Source of the DNA: Nematopogon swammerdamellus
Taxonomy: Eukaryota; Arthropoda; Insecta; Lepidoptera; Adelidae
DNA: 64,000 nucleotides
Direction of reading: 5' to 3'
Assembly: GCA_946902875.1 (NCBI GenBank)
Contig: OX336339.1
Coordinates: 2,412,397-2,476,396 of the forward strand
The notes under the pieces are model-generated. The model saw only the letters and a list, made by a program, of their open reading frames with translations. It had not been told where the DNA came from and did not search any database. Numbering within the stretch: position 1 is the stretch's first letter; every line of letters starts with the position of its first letter. This document shows positions 14,501 through 20,978 of the stretch, piece after piece. The position numbers and the translations under genes were made by a program.

Positions 14501-17500
14501 CAGACCGTACATTCACAGACGAACCAATGACGGGGGACGAGCACGCTGGGGACCACGACAACGACAGGATGGGACACGCAGCGCAAGACGGACCCGACGG
14601 GACGGGACATGAGGGCGACGTGTAGCCTGAGGGGTGACGGCGAACCTGCCTCAGCCCTAGCCAAAAAAAAGTAGTGGCTGAAAATCAGTACAGCAGAAGA
14701 CGTCGTAGCCGAAAAGAGCAGCGGCAAAAGAGGGGTGGCCGCCTGCGCCCCCACGACGCAGGGCGAGGCATGGGGAGCCACAACTAGATGACCAAGTGAG
14801 GCGCGATAACTGACTGACACATGCAGAAGCGGGGGCGAAGTGGGTCGCGAGGACCGGGTAGACAAGTCGCTGTCTTGTGACGTTGTCTCCCATCAGGGAC
14901 GCAGACTGACGGACGCATGACGTAGATGGGGACAATCTTCGGAGTCGGTGCACTCCAAGGGGGGGACTCAGAACGCCTTTATGAGTCCCTCCAAGTGGGA
15001 GGCTGGACCGCAATCAATGCGCGTCACCTGAGCCAGACCATCGGCTCAGGCAGCGGGCCTCCCTGCGTGCAGCGGCTCTCAAATGATTGTTCCATGATGA
15101 GGTCGCGGCGCTGTGCGGGTGCTATGGCCGCAAGGCTGGTGCACTCGGGTCAGTGGCGGGTTAAGATTGTACCGCGCCGCCGTCGAGGGAATGGCGCCAG
15201 ATCCGGCGCTCCATAGCTTCTATCTCGCCATCGAGCCGGTACGTCTCCTCTCGCCTTCATATCCCTGCCGCACTTCCTGCTCGGCGACCCGCTGTACCGC
15301 GCCGCCGTCGAGGGCATGGCGCCAGATCCAGCGCTCCACAGCTTCTACCATCGAGCCGGTACGTGTCTTCTCGACTTCGTAACGCCGCCCTACTGGCCTG
15401 AATGGGTCCTACACTGACGGCCGTGTACAGACAAAAATCACAAATTAAAAAAACCCCCGACCCTTAAAAAGTCAAAAATAATTTCCGTTTACTTACTTAA
15501 ATGAGTAGGGGGACCGCTAGGTAAATACCCGCGCAGCTCTAAGTTTTTATATTTTATTTACTTAGCGGTCCCCCGACTCCTTTAAGTAAGTAAACGGAAA
15601 TAATTTTTGACTTTTTAAATTTGTAATTTAAGTTTTATTTCTAGCTTTTTAAAAAATCCGCATGCAAATCGGTCCACTTTTTATGATATTAAACTTTTTT
15701 ATTACTTAATTAATTGATTAGGTACTTGATTACAAACATAGCTAAGAACCATCCCGATTAAAGCAGTTTTCTATTAAAATAAAACCGCATCCAAATCGAT
15801 TCATCCGTTTGGTTTGGGAGCTACGATGGGACAGACAGACACACCCATTCACACATACACACACACGTTAAACTTATAACACCCCTCTTTTTTCATCGGG
15901 GGTTAAAAAGAGTGTGGGAAGGCCACCGCCAGGGGGACGATGACTTGAGGTAGCAATTTACGTCCTTGGAGACAATCAGTCGTTCCATTCCAGACCACTG
16001 TATGTAGGCCGGGAGGACTAGGGGAAATTGTAAGAGGCGTATGTCCAACAGTGAACACATAGGTAAACGCTGACTCACGGACTGTTTTCAGTTTTAGGGC
16101 TCCGCTACACGATCGATCGATTGTATCACCGACTAAACAGTTTAGTTGAGTTAGGCATGACGACCGATTTCTCTCCAACCCAACTGTTTAGTCCTTCGGT
16201 CTTCATAGTGCAGCGTAAGTTGGCGGTAGACTAAAAAGTCGGCGACCGATTAAAAAGTTGGCCGCTGTAGGCGTTGTACAAGTTATACCAACTTTTTAAT
16301 TGGGTCGTGGAGAGTCGGGTCCAATTAAACAGTCGAGTTGGCGTCGTGTTTTTTGCATGTACTTTTAACCCCCGACGCAAAAAGAGGGGTGTTATAAGTT
16401 AAACGTGTGTGTGTATGTGTGTATGGGTGTGTCTGGCATCGTAGCTCCCAAACGGTTGGACCGATTTGGATGCGATTTTTTTTATTAGAAAGCTAGTTTA
16501 ATCGGGATGGTTCTTAGATATGTAAGTAATTAAAAAAATATTATCTTAAAAAGTGTAATAATGTGCATCCGGTTTTTTTTAAAAGCTTGTAATAAAAGTT
16601 TAATTACAAATTCTAAAAACCCCGACCCTTAAGAAGTGAAAAAAAATCTTTCCGTTTAGTTACAAGGGGTCGGGGACCGCTAAGTAAATAAAATAGAAAA
16701 CTCAGAGCTGCACGTGTATTTATACTTTATCTAGTTAATGCGGCGAGCGTGTGGTGTGATTGTGTTGTGTTGTGACAGCTTGTTGATTGTGTGCAGACGA
16801 CCGGCATACCGCTGGACGTGGCGGCTCGCTTCCAGCTCAACATCCTCGTCGCTCCCAATCCCAACATCGCGTGAGTATAATCGCCGGTAGAACTCCACGA
16901 TATTCATTCGCCGAGGTTGGACGAGCGACTCCCGAATACAGTTTGGAAACGGCACACTCGATCCGCATCGCCACAACTTGGAGTTGCTCGCCTCGCCTCA
17001 TTGACGCCCCGAATTTTCTAGTTTTTCATGCGTGGCGTGACATTGGCGTGACCCATACATAGTGTCAAAACGTAAACGCATGTGCGAGACGAGATCTTGA
17101 AACGGCAGATTGGCACTGGCTTGCTGCGCCGCACATGGTTCGTGTGTGGTAGGCAAGTGCATGCGAAGCGATGGTGGCTGTTGTCAGATGTCAAAGCACT
17201 TTTCCAGGACCTTTCTATTTATTGCGCATAGTTGTGAATTTGGGGCAAAATCAAGAATGAAACCTCATTAGGTAACATTATCAATACTTTTAACGTTCCC
17301 ATTTTCTTTGTGTCTTCAGGGTTTGTACTCGTAAATGTGATGAAGGAGTCATTATGAACACATTGGGGTGGCGCCCACGAAGAAGACTACCCTTTTGTAT
17401 AGCTGTATGTACATATTCACACCCATCCAGTGTGCTCAAGAGCGATTGCCCGGGACGGGCATTTCTGAGACGCATTTATTAAATTTCTGGGCACAGGACA

Positions 17501-17881
17501 TCACAACAAACTCCCGGGAGATACCGGAAATTACGGACGCCTGGCAACCTTAGACGGTGGACGTCTCGGTGAACGCAGTACGTGTGCTGTCGCAGGCTGT
17601 ACGAGAACGTGCCGCGCGTGATGTTTCCGGTGCTGTGGGTGGAGCAGCGCGTGATTGTGCCGGCGGAGACGGCGGCAGACGTGGCGGCGGCGCGCACGGC
17701 GGCCGCGTGGGGCGGCGTGGGTGCCGCCGCGCTCGCCGCCGCCGCGCTCACGCTGTCGCTAGTGGCGCTCGCGCCGCGCGTGCTGCGCCGGCGCCGACGC
17801 CACGAACCCGAACCCGCGCCGTCGCCCGCGCCGCCCGAGCTCACCGCGCTCGTGGCGCCTCAGCCGCCGGCCTACTCGTGA
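2166..17881 (+). CDS. CD36/SCRB-family scavenger receptor, 5'-incomplete, seven exons
   Basis: Join of about 2166-2517, 5925-6140, 7041-7172, 10364-10535, 10850-11052, 16797-16870 and 17596-17881. The phases agree at every junction and give about 477 residues. CD36-family proteins have two membrane spans and a large extracellular loop; they bind or transport lipids and oxidised or bacterial ligands. Visible family signatures are FNWTNPEEF and LEQLGPYRYRE (exon 1), LLFDGYEDPLLD (exon 2), a Cys-rich patch (CYCGGEC, exon 5), TGIPLDVAARFQLN (exon 6) and a C-terminal hydrophobic span followed by a basic RRRRR tail (exon 7). Members are usually about 470-550 residues, so one N-terminal exon carrying the first membrane span and start codon is missing. 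Introns are loaded with transposons, and exon 5 is followed by a tandem array of its own 3' end. The family is secure; the subfamily (emp, ninaD, croquemort or SNMP type) was not determined. Confidence 0.9.
2563..3106 (+). mobile_element. Mariner-like element, truncated copy
   Basis: Starts with TA then CTAGGTTGCTATTTATGAAT, the same terminal repeat as the longer copy at 3722-5003 read on the opposite strand. It carries the N-terminal part of the same transposase with stops. It breaks off after ACACGAACATTAGGCTGT and is joined to an RTE-type LINE tail. Confidence 0.8.
3115..3370 (+). mobile_element. RTE-clade LINE 3' tail
   Basis: A frame with frameshifts reads GHVSRKDDDSWSNRVLNWRP, then a closing EAYVQQ-type end. 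This is the C-terminus of RTE-type reverse transcriptases. At least five more copies lie in the window. Confidence 0.75.
3530..3693. mobile_element. Palindromic MITE, half copy
   Basis: Shares AAAACATTGCACCGACTT, ACTAGAACTTAAAAGTG and GGCGGTACAAAAGCAC with the complete palindromic copy at 43990-44266. The right arm is cut off shortly after the centre. Confidence 0.75.
3766..4128 (-). pseudogene. Mariner transposase, C-terminal catalytic part
   Basis: 120 codons. HHDNASCHTSAETNHYLEG holds the second catalytic Asp, and SLDLAPNDFYLLPSVYNKLR holds the third (PND), as in mariner DDD transposases. It ends FQRMQKCIDHHGEYFEKQ, the usual C-terminus. Confidence 0.88.
4588..4935 (-). pseudogene. Mariner transposase, N-terminal DNA-binding part
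   Basis: Residues DLTRENFRAMIYYDFRRGLT through KTTVYHWFSEFNRGR form the helix-turn-helix pair of mariner transposases. The frame stops at QNIDSVPN and the rest is shifted. The true start is unclear because the upstream reading is not conserved. Confidence 0.8.
5640..5858 (+). mobile_element. Helitron-like 3' end
   Basis: Ends in GTCGCGGGCCAAAGCTAG followed by T, the CTAG-type terminus common in non-autonomous lepidopteran Helitrons. CTCCATAACTCTAAAACCGA upstream is a typical internal stretch. The 5' TC end was not located. Confidence 0.5.
5925..6140 (+). CDS. CD36-family gene, exon with LLFDGYEDPLLD
   Basis: 72 codons, phase 0 at both ends. Acceptor GAGCAG|GCGGCG, donor TATGAG|GTATTC. It carries the family motif LLFDGYEDPLLD. 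An RTE-clade LINE tail begins about 35 bp past the donor. Confidence 0.9.
6175..6262 (+). mobile_element. RTE-clade LINE tail fragment
   Basis: Encodes EGREDWRKIGEAYVQQW, the final residues of the RTE-type ORF seen in other copies, then a GACT repeat (TGACTGCCTGACTGACTGAC). Confidence 0.7.
6379..6540. repeat. Pyrimidine-rich (CT/CCCCCA) low-complexity tract
   Basis: C-runs, then CTCTCTCC repeats over about 160 bp on one strand. Open frames through it are compositional artefacts. Confidence 0.85.
6691..6977 (+). mobile_element. 5S/tRNA-type SINE, 5'-truncated
   Basis: Same body as the other copies in + orientation, ending GTTTCCATAAAAAAA. The element ends about 63 bp before the acceptor of the CD36 exon at 7041. 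Confidence 0.82.
7041..7172 (+). CDS. CD36-family gene, exon with RWNYLDR
   Basis: 44 codons, phase 0 at both ends, between TTACGCAG and the donor CTCGCAG|GTCAGT. It encodes the segment GQIMRWNYLDRVAFLPDACS. A 5S/tRNA-type SINE ends about 63 bp upstream of the acceptor. Confidence 0.88.
7370..8226 (+). mobile_element. Non-LTR retrotransposon 3' end with (CAATA)n tail
   Basis: The last coding piece reads IRLYNKIPEEVKNLNDTLFK and ends DKFIS then a stop at 7568, typical of CR1/Daphne-like RT C-termini. The 3' UTR contains two ~165-bp direct repeats (TTGACTAGGTACCAT at 7598 and 7764) and GTTCTTCTTCGTGGGTGTAA, and ends in a CAATA repeat. Reverse-oriented relatives occur at 21110, 33240 and 40485. 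Confidence 0.7.
8669..9048 (+). mobile_element. tRNA-derived SINE, full length
   Basis: The head contains a Pol III B box (GGTTCGAACCC at about 8706-8716). The body includes CCGTACTGGATGTAAGATGG, TCTCCTCTAGTCCAGTATA and GGTCGGAGCATG. It ends GGATTACATAAAAAAAA. Two 5'-truncated copies lie at 10552 and 29236. Confidence 0.8.
9140..9195. repeat. Short palindrome with a second copy at 60740
   Basis: GACGCTGGAGCGGTCTATAT and its near complement CGACCGCTAGAGCGTTAAC form a hairpin. The same palindrome appears at about 60740-60782, so it is a dispersed repeat. Confidence 0.55.
9903..10336 (+). mobile_element. CCCCCGAC-ended foldback repeat, copy 1
   Basis: Ends AACCCCCGAC...GTCGGGGGTT. The left half is a long hairpin: about 68 bp at 9911-9978 pairs with 10007-10074. 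The right half carries ACCATCCCGATTAAAC, CATCCAAATCGGTCCATCCG and CTTATAACACCCCTC. Five copies in the window. It ends 27 bp before the CD36 exon at 10364. Confidence 0.82.
10364..10535 (+). CDS. CD36-family gene, exon with FSPDLCRPLPFTFE
   Basis: 172 nt, starting phase 0 and ending phase 1. Acceptor GTGGACAG|GTGGGC, donor AACG|GTACGT. It encodes the family block around SIVLFSPDLCRPLPFTFE. A foldback repeat ends 27 bp before the exon, and a tRNA-derived SINE begins roughly 16 bp after the donor. Confidence 0.9.
10552..10764 (+). mobile_element. tRNA-derived SINE, 5'-truncated
   Basis: Body and tail match the full copy at 8669-9048, ending CCGGATTATATATATTAAAAA. It starts within ~20 bp of the donor of CD36 exon 4. 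Confidence 0.8.
10850..11052 (+). CDS. CD36-family gene, Cys-rich exon 5 (source of the tandem array)
   Basis: 203 nt, entering in phase 1 (the joined codon is Gly) and leaving phase 0 at GAGCCG|GTACGT. It encodes the Cys cluster CYCGGEC and the block ISLPHFLLGDPLY, typical of the family. The final ~95 nt of this exon plus ~30 nt of intron form the unit of the 125-bp array that follows. The exon itself is intact and in frame. Confidence 0.92.
11053..11228 (+). repeat. 125-bp tandem copies of exon 5 end, proximal block
   Basis: One full unit (11053-11177) and the start of another. Each unit starts at the splice donor GTACGTCTCC, runs through about 30 nt of intron, then repeats the last ~95 nt of exon 5 up to the next GAGCCG|GTACGT. 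The period is exactly 125 bp, measured donor to donor (11053, 11178). Units carry no acceptor, and 125 is not a multiple of 3, so read-through would shift frame. They are therefore non-coding copies that each keep a good donor. Confidence 0.93.
11229..11341 (+). mobile_element. Short insertion in the exon-5 array, possible LINE 3' end
   Basis: About 110 bp interrupts an array unit. It contains an AATAAA motif (CAATAAATGATAG) near its right end and joins the array exactly at TGTACCG, the same nucleotide where the R1-type element further right ends. The left junction is blurred (CACTGTACTCGC resembles a damaged duplication). It could be a severely 5'-truncated LINE tail; I do not recognise the family. 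Confidence 0.45.
11342..11732 (+). repeat. 125-bp tandem copies of exon 5 end, middle block
   Basis: Continues the array with donors at 11415 (variant GTGCGT), 11540 and 11665, all 125 bp apart. One unit has GAACGG in place of GCTCGG, and another GAGGCGG in place of GAGCCGG. The block ends in the left copy of the R1-type target duplication (11719-11732). Confidence 0.93.
11759..12403 (+). pseudogene. R1-type element: C-terminal part of endonuclease domain
   Basis: 214 codons encoding the end of an APE-type (EEP) endonuclease. Visible are GADTNTHSPAWHS, the catalytic-type NIDLTL stretch, and ISDHQLITF with the conserved SDH. The N-terminal third of the domain is missing because the element is 5'-truncated. 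The frame ends at TAA 12401-12403; the RT resumes in a different frame. Confidence 0.8.
12448..14625 (+). pseudogene. R1-type element: reverse transcriptase ORF (725 codons)
   Basis: Reverse transcriptase of the LINE type. DGITAKIVKQAWE, the KAYRPVTLLPILGKILERL finger motif, FLDISGAFDNAWW (catalytic Asp, near residue 245), GCPQGSVLGPLLWN and AYADDV (near residue 334) appear in the usual order. The C-terminus has a zinc-knuckle pattern CGCGNGREDADHAVWHC. Full R1 ORF2 is about 1000 or more residues with an N-terminal endonuclease, which here is truncated and out of frame. Translation of this long remnant is unlikely. Confidence 0.9.
15168..15360 (+). repeat. 125-bp tandem copies of exon 5 end, distal block
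   Basis: Right-hand continuation of the array after the R1-type element. Donors lie at 15239 and 15359; the last unit is 120 bp because five bases (TCGCC) are lost. The first unit shares two base variants (GGAATGG, CCATAGC) with the unit at 11343-11414, which are absent from the other copies. Confidence 0.92.
15452..15904 (+). mobile_element. CCCCCGAC-ended foldback repeat, copy 2
   Basis: Full-length copy with the same hairpin (AATTTCCGTTTACTTACTTA against TAAGTAAGTAAACGGAAATA) and the same right half. Confidence 0.82.
15905..16080 (+). mobile_element. RTE-clade LINE tail, degenerate
   Basis: Contains GAGTGTGGGAAGGCCACC, GGCCGGGAGGACTAGGGGAA and GAGGCGTATGTCCAACAGTG, matching the other RTE tails with many changes. 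Confidence 0.65.
16096..16352. mobile_element. GTCGG-rich MITE, copy
   Basis: Shares CCAACCCAACTGTTTAGT, AAAAAGTTGGCCGCTGTAGG and GTCGTGGAGAGTCGG with sequences at 40370-40465 and 41572-41820. The termini are not resolved. Confidence 0.5.
16366..16700 (-). mobile_element. CCCCCGAC-ended foldback repeat, copy 3 (inverted)
   Basis: Starts ACCCCCGACGCAAAAAGAGG, the reverse complement of the right end of copies 1 and 2, and runs into the hairpin half, which has decayed. Confidence 0.75.
16797..16870 (+). CDS. CD36-family gene, exon with TGIPLDVAARFQLN
   Basis: 74 nt, entering phase 0 and leaving phase 2 at ATCGC|GTGAGT. It encodes TTGIPLDVAARFQLNILVAP, the most recognisable short block of the family. 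It directly continues the EP that ends exon 5, as expected for the family motif EP.TG.P, which shows that the array between them is intronic. Confidence 0.92.
17596..17881 (+). CDS. CD36-family gene, last exon with second membrane span
   Basis: 286 nt ending at TGA 17879-17881. It encodes NVPRVMFPVLWVEQ, an Ala-rich hydrophobic span, then a five-Arg stop-transfer and a Pro/Ala-rich cytoplasmic tail. AATAAA lies at 18016-18021. The Ala/Arg/Pro-rich composition follows the very high GC of this exon. Confidence 0.9.
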
Positions 17882-18015
17882 CGCCACGCTCGGCTCACTC
17901 CTCCGCCACCGCAGCGGAGCCTGCGGAGCCCAGTGCGAGAGCGAGATGACAAGTGATTTTTATACTCGATTAGTGTACTCGCGTACCTCCTTAGCTGATA
18001 AGTTTATACCGTGAT

Positions 18016-18021
18016 AATAAA
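18016..18021 (+). promoter_or_regulatory. Poly(A) signal of the CD36-family gene
   Basis: Canonical AATAAA 135 bp after the stop codon. A second AATAAA-like motif follows at about 18032. Confidence 0.6.
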
Positions 18022-18107
18022 TTCGAGACCAAATAAATAGATTAAGTACAAAATCTACTAGTTTTTTAATTCATTAAGTTCCTGTTCCCTTATTTAGAAA
18101 TGGTTGG

Positions 18108-18425
18108 TTTTTTTTATGGAAACTGACACGGTGGGCCACATCACCTACAACATTCGTGATGTCAGCCCATAACACCGGGTGAACTAGGGTGCTTCCCTTC
18201 ATTTAATGTCGGCTACACTGAGCTGGACGGAAAACACAAACTATTTACATAGCCGTTTCGACTGACGTTTCATTCAGTGCGGTGGTAGCGACCCGGGCGG
18301 GATAGCCCTACCACCTAGCAAGGTAAGAAGCGAAGGTACCTAAAATTTTACGTGGTATCCGAACCGCAGTCAACCTCCAATGGTCGAGTGGTCACCCATC
18401 CACTAACACGCCCAGGTCACTACTG
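18108..18425 (-). mobile_element. 5S/tRNA-type SINE
   Basis: Tail complement TTTTTTTATGGAAACTGACA at the left. It runs through the body to a degraded 5S-like head (GGTCACCCATCC...) and then into the G-run at 18440. Confidence 0.82.
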
Positions 18426-18439
18426 GAGGAAGGTATTGT

Positions 18440-18470
<31 letters not shown>
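18440..18470. repeat. 31-bp G homopolymer
   Basis: Uninterrupted G run just beyond the head end of a SINE. Such runs are unstable and hard to sequence; the length may be inexact. Confidence 0.95.
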
Positions 18471-18473
<3 letters not shown>

Positions 18474-18544
18474 CCACTACAATTCGCGCAGTGCGAAATG
18501 GCAAGCTAAGTAATGTTTGATGTGATAAATTATAAGATAAATTA

Positions 18545-18724
18545 AGGGTTAAACCAGCTTTCTAATAATAATAAAAAAACGTTTGGGAGCTACGATCATG
18601 CCACAGCCAGACACCCGTACACACATACACACACACGTTAAACTTATAACACCCCTCTTTTTGCGTCGGTTAAACACACACATTAAACTTATAAAATAAT
18701 ACCCCTCTTTTTGCGTCGGGGGTT
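18545..18724 (+). mobile_element. CCCCCGAC-ended foldback repeat, copy 4 (right part only)
   Basis: Only the right end remains. The terminal block TAAACTTATAACACCCCTCT is duplicated in tandem before the final GTCGGGGGTT. Confidence 0.75.
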
Positions 18725-18954
18725 AAAAATAATAGGTACACGAGAAACAGCAAAACAATAGCGTACAAAGGCGAACTTATCGCGAAATATATATTTTGTA
18801 TTTCCTACTATTATATATGCCTCTCTATCGCTTGTTACGCGCTCTCGCTTGCACACACAGGTTTAGATGGAACGTGACACTTTTTCGCGAGTGCAGCCGG
18901 TGGTCATCAATTTATAAGACGTGACGTCATCACGTCAAAAACATGTAAGTTAGT

Positions 18955-19154
18955 AATTTTATTTACTTAATAAAGGTGGACGTTAACCGCCCACCAAAGC
19001 TCGATGAAACTATTTTCACCAAAAAGATAGTACTTTTATAGTAGATAAAATGACCGAATCTGGGAAAAAGTTTCAGAACTTTTCGTCTTCAAATATGAAC
19101 CCCTTTCGAACTCTGGAGTTACGAAACCCTATCCTGAAACACCCTGTATATTGG
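18955..19154. mobile_element. TA-target MITE, one-ended fragment
   Basis: About 200 bp match the right part of the complete MITE at 56732-57199 (GGACGTTAACC, GAATCTGGGAAAAAGTTTCA, CTATCCTGAAACACCCTGTA). Confidence 0.7.
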
Positions 19155-19323
19155 TACTCACACTATCTACCTACACGCTCCAATCTACAAGTGGACGTGC
19201 CAATCAAACTAGTGAGACTGTCGACGACGACGTTTGCGTCGAGTGAAGTGTCTTAGAGTAGGTATCTCATTGTTGATGTCTACTTTGTGTTTTACAGATT
19301 CCACGTTCAGTGACATTAAAAAT

Positions 19324-19646
19324 ACGGAAATTATTTTTGACTTTTTAATGGTGGGGGGTTTTTTAAATTTGTGATTTAACTTTTATTTAAACCATTTAAA
19401 AAAACCGCATGCAAGTCGGTCCACTTTTTAAGATAATGAATTTTTTGATTACTTAATTACTAGATTATTTTGATTACAAACCTAGCTAACAACCATCCCG
19501 ATTAAACCAGCTTTCCAATACAAAAAACCGCATCCAAATCGGTCCATCCGTTTGGGAGCTACGATGCCACAGCACAGCAGACGCACCCATACACACATAC
19601 ACGCACACGCTAAACTTATAACACCCCTCTTTATTCGTCGGGGGTA
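19324..19646 (+). mobile_element. CCCCCGAC-ended foldback repeat, copy 5
   Basis: Lacks the left hairpin arm but keeps AAATTATTTTTGACTTTTTA and the whole right half to GTCGGGGGT. Confidence 0.78.
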
Positions 19647-19989
19647 AATAAAATGACCGCACCCGGCCACGTAATACTCATTCCTCCCTCACCCAGTCTT
19701 CCTTCGCCCAGTATATGACCTCGTACATCTCTATCTCTACTCTACTCTCTATCTCTACTTCTTATAAAAGGGAACGTCTGTCTGTATGTATGTTTGAAGT
19801 AAACTCCGGCACCACTGAACAGATTTTTATGCACCAATTTGGAAAGAGTCGTTCTTGACGCTCAATATCAGGCTACCTATATATCATCACGCTAAATAGT
19901 CTTAGCGCTGGCCAGTATCAAAAATATATAGTATGGACGGGAGAGAGAGAGAGAGAGGGAGAATATAGGTAAGAGATCGTTTATATAAT

Positions 19990-20032
19990 CTTCAAAGAGT
20001 TTGTATTTCAGCGACGTAATACAAACTCTTTG
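19990..20032. repeat. Short perfect hairpin
   Basis: CAAAGAGTTTGTATTtcagcgacgtAATACAAACTCTTTG-type stem (15 bp) in an AT-rich spacer upstream of the FAM151 first exon. Function unknown. Confidence 0.6.
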
Positions 20033-20339
20033 ATAATTTTATTATAATAGGCCAAGTGTGAGTCGGACTCGCGCACAGAGGTTTCCGTACCTTAACCGAC
20101 TTCAAAAAATTCACAGATCTCATGCATTACATGACCTTCGGTTACATTGAAAATTACTTTTAAGGCGTATTGAAATATTTAAAGCGTACCTACCTACAAT
20201 GAAAAAAAAAATTAAAATTCTTTATTTTCAAGTAGATACCTATATGCATACACGAAAACCATTTTAACTAAGTACTCACACTGCAACTGCTGCAAGATAA
20301 ACACGACTCGTAACTCGCGTAACGGAAAAACATCCCCAG

Positions 20340-20911
20340 TCCGCATCCACCTCCACGCCACGGAGTGACCTCGTCGCGCAGTGGCGACGACAGCGTGAGG
20401 GCGGCCGCGGCGCGGCGGTGGCGCGGAGGGGCAGAGGCTAGTATGTGCTAGGCTAGTTAGTATCTTATCATCTCATCTTTGGCGGAGCGGCGGTGGCGGC
20501 GCGGCGGCGCGGGGGCGCGGCGGTGGTGCGGTGGTGCTGTCGTCGGCCGGATCGGGTCGCCAAGGAGGTTGAGCTGGAGATGGCTAGAGTGACAGATGGG
20601 AAGATAACAGAGATAAACGCCCGGATAAACGATATTGATGAGAGCGGGCGGAGGGAGTGCTCTTGGTGAGTATGGATGGTGACTTGGTGTGTGTGACGCG
20701 GGGAGTGCGGAGGCGAGACGCGCGGCGGTGGTGCGCAGCGCACAGCACGCAAGCACGCAGGCAGTCTTCAGTTCAGTTTCGCTCTGCCTGCTGCAATCAC
20801 CACGACACAGCAGCAGTCAGTCGCACGAGCCAGTGAGTGCACCGATCTCCGCCTCCTCCGCGCCGACGCCCGCGCCGCGTCGACGACGCCTGGGCTGACC
20901 CGACTGACGTC
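20340..20911 (+). promoter_or_regulatory. GC-rich promoter/5' UTR region of the FAM151 gene
   Basis: Abrupt rise in GC and CpG from about 20340 up to the ATG at 20912. The arthropod initiator word TCAGT occurs three times at about 20767-20820. No TATA box found. The start site is not resolved. Confidence 0.4.
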
Positions 20912-20978
20912 ATGTTATCACTTTTCATGTTCGCGCTAGCGCTCTCTGCGACTGAACCATTGTTTGCAGCGACAACAG
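20912..20978 (+). CDS. FAM151 gene, signal-peptide exon
   Basis: 67 nt from ATG 20912 to ACAACAG|GTCAGT. It encodes a 22-residue hydrophobic leader and ends in phase 1, which joins as Gly to exon 2 at 30079. GC-rich sequence from about 20340 and arthropod initiator-like TCAGT words near 20769-20777 lie just upstream, as expected for a promoter and 5' UTR. Assignment to this gene rests on phase and leader only. Confidence 0.6.

Larger units (their letters stand above)
11733..15167 (+). mobile_element. 5'-truncated R1-clade non-LTR retrotransposon
   Basis: About 3.4 kb, bounded by a perfect 14-bp target duplication TGTACCGCGCCGCC at 11719-11732 and 15168-15181. It begins inside the endonuclease domain, so the 5' half is missing. 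It contains a reverse transcriptase with the AYADDV catalytic motif, a C-terminal Cys/His knuckle, and a ~540-bp 3' UTR with no poly(A) tail. A 14-bp duplication is known for R1 in 28S rDNA; here the target is an exon-derived array. The ORF is interrupted between endonuclease and RT, so this copy is dead. TRAS/Waldo-type relatives within the R1 clade are alternatives for the exact family. Confidence 0.88.
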
